DNA of 12,783 nt, from NCBI GenBank assembly GCA_030642565.1, contig DAOWNM010000036.1, positions 1 to 12,783 of the forward strand, read 5' to 3'. The notes beneath the pieces are model-generated. The model was not told where the DNA came from. It worked only from the letters and a program-made list of their open reading frames with translations, and ran no database searches. The stretch is from Bacteroidota bacterium. GTDB lineage: Bacteria > Bacteroidota > Bacteroidia > Bacteroidales > GCA-2748055. Of the stretch, positions 1-6,800 are shown piece after piece (position 1 is the first letter of the stretch; each line of letters begins with the position of its first letter). Made by a program: the position numbers and the translations under genes.

Positions 1-1271
1 ATTTTAATCCATACCTCTGGGAAAACGGGAAAAGGGTGCGCAGAGCAGGATACTGTTCAGATATCTTTACCGATCAGGCCAGCGGATTTATCAGCAAGCA
101 TAAGAGCGAAAAGGGTGCGGATCCCTTCTTTCTCTACCTCTCCTACAATGCCCCTCATACACCACTTCAACTGCCGGAACAGTATGAATTAGAATACCTG
201 GATATGGAGTATGGGGCTGGAGATTTTGAGGTAAGCGGGGATCGTGTTTCAAAAATGAGTTGCAGAGATATGGAGGATGCCCGAAAGGTCTATGGAATGG
301 TCAGCAATATTGACGATAACCTGGGGAGACTTTTAAATACGCTGGAGGTGCTGGAGATTGAAGAGAATACCCTGGTGGTCTTTATGACCGATAATGGTCC
401 GCAGCAGAGACGCTACACGGCCGGACTGAACCAGGGGAAATCGAGTGTTATGGAGGGCGGAATCCGTGTACCCTGTATGTTCTACTGGAAGGGTGTACTT
501 CAGGAAAACAGAGTTATCAGCACCCCTTCGGCCCATATTGATATGATGCCCACTCTGCTTGAATTTGCCGGAATCTCCCATATTGGTGAGATGGATGGCA
601 TCAGCCTTTACCCTGCTCTGAAAGGGAATAGCATATCGGAAGAGGAGCGCTCCCTCTTTTTCGTATGGGAACGCGGTTACCCGCAGCGATACAGCAATAT
701 GGCAGTCAGACTGGGCAGGTATAAGCTGGTAGGCCATACCGAACATGGAGAGGCTGAAGATCTGCTGAAACTGTTTGATCTGGAGAATGACCCTTATGAG
801 TTGAACGATGTGAGCAGGGAGTATCCGGAGGTGAAAGCTGATTTGCTGGTTGAGCTGGATCGCTGGTATGAAAAGATCATTGTGAGTCCCCACCTGCTGG
901 ATCCACCCAGAGTGGTTATGGGTTCTGAACATGAGAATCCTCTGATCCTGGGGCGTAATGATTGGAAGGGACCCATGGCCATGCAGTGGTCATCCGATGA
1001 AGCATTTGGCTACTGGGACATTACCATTGAGGATCCCGGACCCTACGATGTTAAGATGGTATTCAGGGATCATCTCCCCGCGACCGGAGAGGCCAGGATC
1101 AGGGCGGGCACCAGGCAGTACTGGATCACCAATCGCGATACCACTATACACGAAATTACTCTGGAAGATGTGCTGTTTGATCCTGGTAATCACTCATTTG
1201 AAGGGTGGTATCAGGTTCGGGGCAGGATCTATTCACCTATCTGTATTGAGATAGAAAAGAGGGCGAACTAA
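1..1271 (+). CDS. S1-family sulfatase, 3' part (5' end outside window), with appended C-terminal domain
   Basis: This is a sulfate-ester hydrolase of the alkaline-phosphatase-like superfamily, probably acting on a sulfated glycan in the periplasm or at the cell surface. The frame is open from base 3, reading FNPYLWENGKRVRRAGY, so the gene starts upstream; a GTG at 36 is internal. About 422 residues are visible. The formylglycine motif and first metal-binding Asp pair must lie upstream of the window. Visible family landmarks are NAPHTPL with the conserved His at 156-158, MTDNGP with metal ligands Asp 390-392 and Asn 393-395, and the following Lys at 438-440 in QGKSSVMEGGIR. A LFDLENDPYELND segment near 770-810 closes the sulfatase fold. 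About 110 further residues (roughly 930-1268) are rich in predicted beta strand and look like an accessory, possibly carbohydrate-contacting domain; I do not recognise its family. The stop overlaps the start of the next small frame (TAATG). Substrate cannot be assigned. Confidence 0.93.
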   Translation, partial: FNPYLWENGKRVRRAGYCSDIFTDQASGFISKHKSEKGADPFFLYLSYNAPHTPLQLPEQYELEYLDMEYGAGDFEVSGDRVSKMSCRDMEDARKVYGMVSNIDDNLGRLLNTLEVLEIEENTLVVFMTDNGPQQRRYTAGLNQGKSSVMEGGIRVPCMFYWKGVLQENRVISTPSAHIDMMPTLLEFAGISHIGEMDGISLYPALKGNSISEEERSLFFVWERGYPQRYSNMAVRLGRYKLVGHTEHGEAEDLLKLFDLENDPYELNDVSREYPEVKADLLVELDRWYEKIIVSPHLLDPPRVVMGSEHENPLILGRNDWKGPMAMQWSSDEAFGYWDITIEDPGPYDVKMVFRDHLPATGEARIRAGTRQYWITNRDTTIHEITLEDVLFDPGNHSFEGWYQVRGRIYSPICIEIEKRAN

Positions 1272-1501
1272 TGGAAGGATTTTTTCTGAGACTATTTACA
1301 CCGGAAAAGGCTCCGCAACCTGCAAAAACCGCAGTGAATCATCCCCCGGGTAACCTCTCTTTTATGCTGGGCATTCCAGCCATCGGAACTAAATATAAAG
1401 AGGCTAAAGAGCTTGGTCAAAAGTCAGGTAAATATCATTATACGAAGCGAAGAGTGAAGAACGGTGCTCTTCAGATTGAACTCACATTCGATTTCAGATA
1501 A
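1271..1501 (+). CDS. Possible 76-aa small basic protein of unknown function
   Basis: The ATG overlaps the preceding sulfatase stop by one base (TAATG), and AAAAGAGGG at 1255-1263 lies 7 nt before it, an arrangement fitting translational coupling. The product has no signal peptide, no clear membrane helix and no motif I recognise. It starts MEGFFLRLFTPEKAPQP and ends in a Lys/Arg-rich stretch followed by QIELTFDFR. It fills most of the 273-nt gap between the two sulfatases. It could be a real small gene, the decayed remnant of a larger one, or a chance frame. Codon use looks a little more A-rich than in the flanking sulfatases, which argues mildly against a well-kept gene. Confidence is low because nothing but frame length and start context supports it. 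Confidence 0.35.
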   Translation: MEGFFLRLFTPEKAPQPAKTAVNHPPGNLSFMLGIPAIGTKYKEAKELGQKSGKYHYTKRRVKNGALQIELTFDFR

Positions 1502-1544
1502 GATAATAAATAGAGTTTTTCATTCAATTTAAAAATAAGAAAAA

Positions 1545-2918
1545 ATGAAATCCAGATTGTCGATTTTTCTTCTATTGCTAAGTGCGTTAGGACTGATCTC
1601 CTGCGCTGAAAAAGCGCATGATAAACCCAATGTAGTGATCATTTTCCTGGACGATTCGGGTTGGGCCGATTTTGAGCCATTTGGTGAAGTTGCTGTAGAA
1701 ACCCCAAATGTGACTCAGCTGGCTGCCGAGGGCACTGCATTTCAAAATTTTTATGTGCCCCAGGCAGTATGTTCAGCATCCCGTTCGGCCCTCTTGAGCG
1801 GCTGTTACCCGGGACGCACCAAAGTTTTTGGTGCCCATGGTCCCAATGCATGGGGTCTTGATACCACCTTTGCCACCATGGGTGAGGTTTTCAACCGGGC
1901 GGGCTATGCCACGGCAGCTTTTGGAAAATGGCACTGCGGTGACCAGCCGGAGACCAGGTCCTATGCGCGAGGTTTTGATGAGACGTGCGGATTAATGTAT
2001 TCCAATGATATGTGGAAACATCATCCGGAGTCCCCGGAGTACTGGGGGCAGTGGCCCCTGAAGTTCTGGGAGAATGGTGAAGTGACCATCGAAGATGTTG
2101 ATCATGCCCATCAGAAGAACCTGACCCGCTGGTACACTGAGCATGCCGTTGATTTCATAGACCGCCACCAGAAGAGTCCCTTTCTGCTCTATGTTCCCCA
2201 TAGCATGCCCCATGTTCCACTTCACTGCAGCGACGAATTTGAAGGCAAATCGGGCAAGGGCCTTTACTGGGATGTGATGCTGGAGATAGACTGGAGTGTG
2301 GGTGAAATAAACAGGGCCCTGATAGAGCGAGGTCTTGATGACAATACCATCGTGATCCTTACCTCAGATAACGGACCCTGGATATCTTATGGCAATCATG
2401 CCGGGATCACCCCATTCAGAGAGGCAAAAGGCACAACCTTTGACGGAGGGATCAGATCGGCCTGTATCATAAAATTCCCGGGAGGCATTGAAGCGGGAGC
2501 TGTTTCGGAACGGACATTTGGTTCGGTGGACCTCCTCCCCACCCTCTGTGAACTGGCCGGCATTCCGCTTCCTGAGAATGAGATTGACGGGGAGAATGCT
2601 TGGGAGGTGATTACCGGCAAGGAGGACGCTGAAAATCCCCATTCCTATTATGCGTTTTCAAATAACCGCAATTTTGAAGGGATTCTAAGCGGAGATGGCA
2701 GGTGGAAACTGCACCTACCGCACCGATACCGTATTCTGGAGACAGAAGGAGCGGACGGCATACCCGGGAAATATGGGTTGGCGCAGATCGATACCGCACT
2801 CTTCGATATGGTGGCAGATCCTTTGGAAACCACCAATGTGATCTTAGAACAACCTGAAGTAGCTGCGGAACTGATCAGGCTGGCCAAAGGCCATGCTTTG
2901 AAGTTCTACAGCGAGTAA
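1545..2918 (+). CDS. S1-family sulfatase, lipoprotein, formylglycine type (CSASR)
   Basis: A complete 457-aa sulfatase that should hydrolyse sulfate esters outside the cytoplasm. Residues 1-20 form a lipoprotein signal peptide ending LISC, with Cys20 the lipidation site. Metal ligands Asp36-Asp37 follow in FLDDSGW. The catalytic cysteine to be converted to formylglycine is Cys76 in C-S-A-S-R (76-80), the CxAxR variant of CxPxR. GKWH supplies Lys128 and His130, PHSMPHVPLH supplies His223, TSDNGP supplies Asp275/Asn276, and REAKGTTFDGGIR supplies Lys295. All catalytic positions are therefore present and the length is normal. GKWH is followed by Cys131-Gly where Leu-Gly is usual. A maturase (FGE or anaerobic radical-SAM type) is required but not in the window. 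The start is chosen because it gives the full signal peptide; the leader before it is AT-rich without a Shine-Dalgarno, common in Bacteroidota. It lies on the same strand as the upstream sulfatase, suggesting a joint role in breaking down a sulfated polysaccharide. Confidence 0.95.
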   Translation: MKSRLSIFLLLLSALGLISCAEKAHDKPNVVIIFLDDSGWADFEPFGEVAVETPNVTQLAAEGTAFQNFYVPQAVCSASRSALLSGCYPGRTKVFGAHGPNAWGLDTTFATMGEVFNRAGYATAAFGKWHCGDQPETRSYARGFDETCGLMYSNDMWKHHPESPEYWGQWPLKFWENGEVTIEDVDHAHQKNLTRWYTEHAVDFIDRHQKSPFLLYVPHSMPHVPLHCSDEFEGKSGKGLYWDVMLEIDWSVGEINRALIERGLDDNTIVILTSDNGPWISYGNHAGITPFREAKGTTFDGGIRSACIIKFPGGIEAGAVSERTFGSVDLLPTLCELAGIPLPENEIDGENAWEVITGKEDAENPHSYYAFSNNRNFEGILSGDGRWKLHLPHRYRILETEGADGIPGKYGLAQIDTALFDMVADPLETTNVILEQPEVAAELIRLAKGHALKFYSE

Positions 2919-3132
2919 GGAGGCCCGATTCATACCTGCGGCTGACGCATGCTCTGTGAATCCAATATTCCTGATAACTCCAGCGCTTCTGAAAGTAATT
3001 ATTCAATTGTGTTGGGAACGGCCGTTTGGAGACCAGTAAGGATACCCATCATGGGGTAATCGTCAGTGGGCTGCATATCCAATACTTTGTTCTGGTTGCA
3101 TGCCGGGAGTTTGGATATAGCATGGACCGAGC
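2919..3132. other. Convergent intergenic gap
   Basis: This 214-nt gap separates the end of the plus-strand sulfatase from the end of the minus-strand exporter operon. It holds one imperfect inverted repeat (2927-2962, listed separately) and no recognisable gene. A minus-strand frame stays open from within the permease gene down to 2999, but its only start codons inside the gap would give a peptide of about 25 residues without recognisable features. Confidence 0.6.
2927..2962. repeat. Imperfect hairpin between convergent genes, possible terminator
   Basis: GATTCATA (2927-2934) can pair with TGTGAATC (2955-2962) in eight pairs including one G-T wobble, and inside it TGCG (2937-2940) can pair with CGCA (2946-2949) around a five-base loop. 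The position between two converging transcription units suits a bidirectional terminator. Neither side has the T-run of an intrinsic terminator, so this is only a weak candidate. Confidence 0.28.
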
Positions 3133-3846
3133 CTAACGGAGGAATTTCTCCCGCTTCTGCAGGTTCAGCAGTCCCAGCAGTATCAGTACCACGCTTCCTA
3201 TCCCCATAAATATTCGGTTCTGCCTGATGATCTCCATCCAGACTATCTCGTTTAGATCGCGCGGTGTGGCAAATGGATTGAGAAAGATGTTCCATTTGGA
3301 TTCATCCAGTTCATCGGCCAGGATCAGCAGAAACAGACCCAGGATTACCATGATCACCGCTGTAGCATTGCCATTTCTGACAAGGGTAGAGATACTGAAT
3401 CCCAGTGCTGATACAAACAGCACCAGCACCATCAGGTGGAGAATCATTTTCATGACCGGGAAACTGAGCAGGGCGTAGTAGGCCAGTCCCGCGAATGGGA
3501 AGAGCAACAGGAATACCAGCAAGAGAATCATCAGGTAACGGACCAGCCACACCTTGTACCGGTAATCGGGAATTCCAAAGATAATCTCCAGCGTGCGCTG
3601 ATCGGCATCGCTCTGGATTCCGAATACCGATGGAAAAAAGACCAGGAGGATGGCTGGAAATGCCAGCAGACTATATATTTCATCAATATACATATCATTG
3701 CTTTCCAGGGCGATAATGGTGCCAAACACCAGGAAGAAGATAAAAGCTGCCAGAATAAAATAGATGAATTTTCCCCCAAAGATGATCTTCATATTGTACC
3801 TGGCCAGGCTTACCGTATTTTGCATAGTGGATCTGAACGATGACAT
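3133..3846 (-). CDS. ABC-2-type transporter permease
   Basis: A 237-aa integral membrane protein, the likely permease partner of the ABC ATPase domain encoded just upstream. Six hydrophobic segments can be placed at about residues 26-46, 58-77, 102-124, 133-153, 160-178 and 212-228. The cytoplasmic stretch QSDADQRTLEIIFGIP (78-93) after the second helix matches the 'ERTLE' region typical of ABC-2 permeases of the NosY/DUF-type group. The chosen ATG lies 4 nt after the stop of the fusion gene; the frame extends 19 codons further upstream, but that part overlaps the fusion gene's 3' end and would put a charged, implausible leader before the protein. The protein is small, so a functional unit would need a dimer or another membrane partner. 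It is the last gene of the operon. Substrate is unknown; drug, lipid or lipoprotein-related export are all possible. Confidence 0.9.
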   Translation of the reverse strand: MSSFRSTMQNTVSLARYNMKIIFGGKFIYFILAAFIFFLVFGTIIALESNDMYIDEIYSLLAFPAILLVFFPSVFGIQSDADQRTLEIIFGIPDYRYKVWLVRYLMILLLVFLLLFPFAGLAYYALLSFPVMKMILHLMVLVLFVSALGFSISTLVRNGNATAVIMVILGLFLLILADELDESKWNIFLNPFATPRDLNEIVWMEIIRQNRIFMGIGSVVLILLGLLNLQKREKFLR

Positions 3847-3850
3847 AGGA

Positions 3851-6800
3851 TTACACTTTTTCCTGTTTCTCTTTATCACTCCGGAGCAGCCAGAGGTAGG
3901 CATCCTCCAGGAGCGGTGACTCTTCTACTGCATCTTCAAATGGCTTCTCTGCGGCGATGGCCCTGAACCTGATACTGCTACCATCCCTCATATGGTGCAC
4001 CACCAGCATCTCCCTGGTCTTCTCTTCAAATTGCTCCGCAGGTAGTGAAGTTTTCCATACCCTGCCCCGGGCAATCTCTGTCATTTCGGACGGGGTGCCG
4101 TTAAAGAGCACCTCTCCTCTGTTAATCACAACCATGGTGTTACATGAGCTTGAAATATCCTCAATAATATGGGTGGAAAAGATCACTACGCGGGTGGCGC
4201 TCAGCTCTACCAGCAGGTTCCTGAAACGGATTCGCTCCCTGGGATCCAGCCCGGCGGTGGGTTCATCCACCACCAGGATACGTGGCAGGTGCAGCAACAC
4301 CTGGGCAATACCAATTCTTTGCTTCATTCCCCCCGAATAGGCCCCTATTTTTTTCTTGCGCTGATCCCACATATGGACCGAATCAAGCACTTCCCGGATT
4401 CGTTTGCTCCGTTCCTCCGGGTTTGTAATTCCCTTTAAAACAGCCAGGTAGTCCAGATAGGCATAGGCCGACATATTCTCATACATGCCAAACTCCTGGG
4501 GTAGATAGCCAATGAGTCCCTGCAGTTCCTCCCTTTTCTCCTGGGTATCGATCCCGTTGATCCAGATCTTTCCATAGCTCTGTTCCAGGATACCGCAAAT
4601 GATCCGTATTAGGGTCGATTTCCCGGCACCATTGGGCCCAAGCAGTCCAAACATCCCCGTTCCGATCTCCAGTGAGACACCTTTAAGCGCCTTGAATTGT
4701 TCAGGTCCTTTTCCAAGACCAGGCAATACCGATACAAACCAAAAGAACCAGCGGAACAGGGGGCGTACCTGTTTCAGTTCAAAATCCTTCTGCTTCACTT
4801 TTATGGAAACTTTTCCCATGGCAATCACCAGATACCACAACATCCCGGCAACTATGCTCGAGGCAATGTTATCCCATCGAAGCTGGAAAATAACCAGTAC
4901 AGCAAGCGGCGCCCCATAAATGACAAGGATGTTGATGATACGCATACAACGGCGACCACTGAGCCTGTTGAAGTCACCCAGGATAGCCACCAGGTAGTAG
5001 TATGCCACGGCCGAGGAGACTAGCTGCCAGAATCCGCTCACCAGGTAAAACCATGAGAAATAGACCAGGAAGCCAAGCAGAGGAAGCTGCCATATCAAAG
5101 CTTCCAGACTGGGTTTGAGTGTGCGATCGGCTATCCTGGCCACCCTGGCCAGTCTGCCACCGGCCTTGAATTCCCTTACCATTCTGGACTCCCGCCCGTA
5201 TATTTTAACCAGGTTGGAGATCTGGATATGAATGTTGCTCTTTTCATCAATAATATGTTCCGAAGCTTTTCGCAGGCTGTTGTAGATAAACCACCAGGCA
5301 ACGGGAATTCCCACAATTACCAGGAGTCCGGCTGCCATTTTCCATACAAATGACTCCATGAAGAACACCACCATGAGCATTCCGGCCACCTCAAGTATCA
5401 ACAGGGCCAGTTTAACCACCGGGCTCAGGCCCCTGATCCACTCCAGTGCCTGTTCGATGCTATTATAGAGCATGGGAATATAGACCAGGGTTAGCAGTGT
5501 ACTGAGGCTCAGTCCCCCGATCACCGTTATGGCAAATGGAGGTCCGATGGCCTTCACATATTCTGCATCGCCCAAGGCCAGGGGAATCATGGCCGCGCAA
5601 GTGGTTACTGCGGTGATCAGAATGGGACGCACCCTGGAGAGGCCGGCCAGCAGAATGGCTCTCTGTTTCCGGTATCCCTTCCTTCTCAGCACATTGATAA
5701 AATCGATCAGGATGATCCCGTTGTTGACCACCACACCCAGCAGGATCAGGAATCCCATGATGGTGTTGGCATTGAAAAGAGATTCGCCTGTGACCGTCAG
5801 CAGGAAAAATGATCCAATGGCTGCCAGCGGTATGGAAAAGAGCAATACAAATGGTGTCACATAGGACTCGAAAATAGCTGCCAGGATCATATAGATAAGC
5901 ACCATGGCGATCAGGAACATGTACTTGAACTCATCCAGTCCGGAATCTTCCTGCACCAGTTCCACCGCGACACCCGATGGAATATTGGAATTTTGAATAA
6001 GGTCCGCGATTTCACTTCTTGCATAGTCCAGCAGGTCATTGGAATCATACACATCATCATTGTACTGGTAGCGAAGTTCCACCTGCTTCTCCTGATTGAC
6101 ACGGGAGATATCGCGTAGTCCGGTGGCATAATAGATCTCGGAGATCTCCTGGAGCTCAAACAGGTTCTCATCATCCCTATCAGGAATATTCAGTGTGCGC
6201 AGATCCTCCATTCGCTTCTCCTCCTCCTCTTCGTCCACCGCATCGTTGTACTTGATGATGATCTCGTACTCCTCATTATCCTGGCTGAAATTCACTCCCG
6301 AGCTGATTTCGTTGGTAAATGAACTCAGCTCGTTTTTCACCTCATTTCGCGTGATGCCATACCGCTCCATTATCAGGGTGTTGAAGTCGAGATGGACCTC
6401 GGGCTGGTTCTCCCGGACCGATAGCCGGGCAGAGCTGATATTGTCCAGTTCGTCCAGGTACGATTGCAGATCTTCAGCCACCTCCACCAGCAGGTTAAAA
6501 TTCTGCCCTTTCAATACAATATACTCTTCATCTTCACCGATTCCCAGCAACTGTTCAAAACCTGCGCCCCCCCCCTGGTTACCGCCACCATTTCCACCTC
6601 GCATGCTTCTGGTTCCCGTGGAGGCAGTCAGGCTGATATCGGATGCAGGCAGATCCTTCACCATTTCGTATGCTTCTGACTGTATCTGTCCGAAGGAGCG
6701 GTTGGCAATTTTTCGGTAATCGTCCTGGAGCATAATGGTTACGGTGGCCTCCTCCTCCTCGATCCTGGAGATCACCTCCTTGTACTCTTCAATCTGCATC

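Noticed and set aside
36..38. GTG as start of the first sulfatase
   Set aside because: The frame stays open to the window edge with sulfatase-like residues upstream (YLWENGK), and the catalytic N-terminal part would be missing.
333..932. 199-codon minus-strand frame opposite the first sulfatase
   Set aside because: Antisense shadow of a clear sulfatase coding region, no recognisable protein features.
2882..2892. Perfect small palindrome GGCCAAAGGCC near the end of the second sulfatase
   Set aside because: It lies inside the coding sequence with no following T-run and is too short to call a terminator.
2999..3132. Minus-strand open frame running past the permease stop, reading NKVLDMQPTDDYPMMG
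   Set aside because: Its upstream part is a shadow of the permease gene, the part in the gap offers only a ~25-codon start, and I see no family match; insufficient to call a gene or frameshifted tail.
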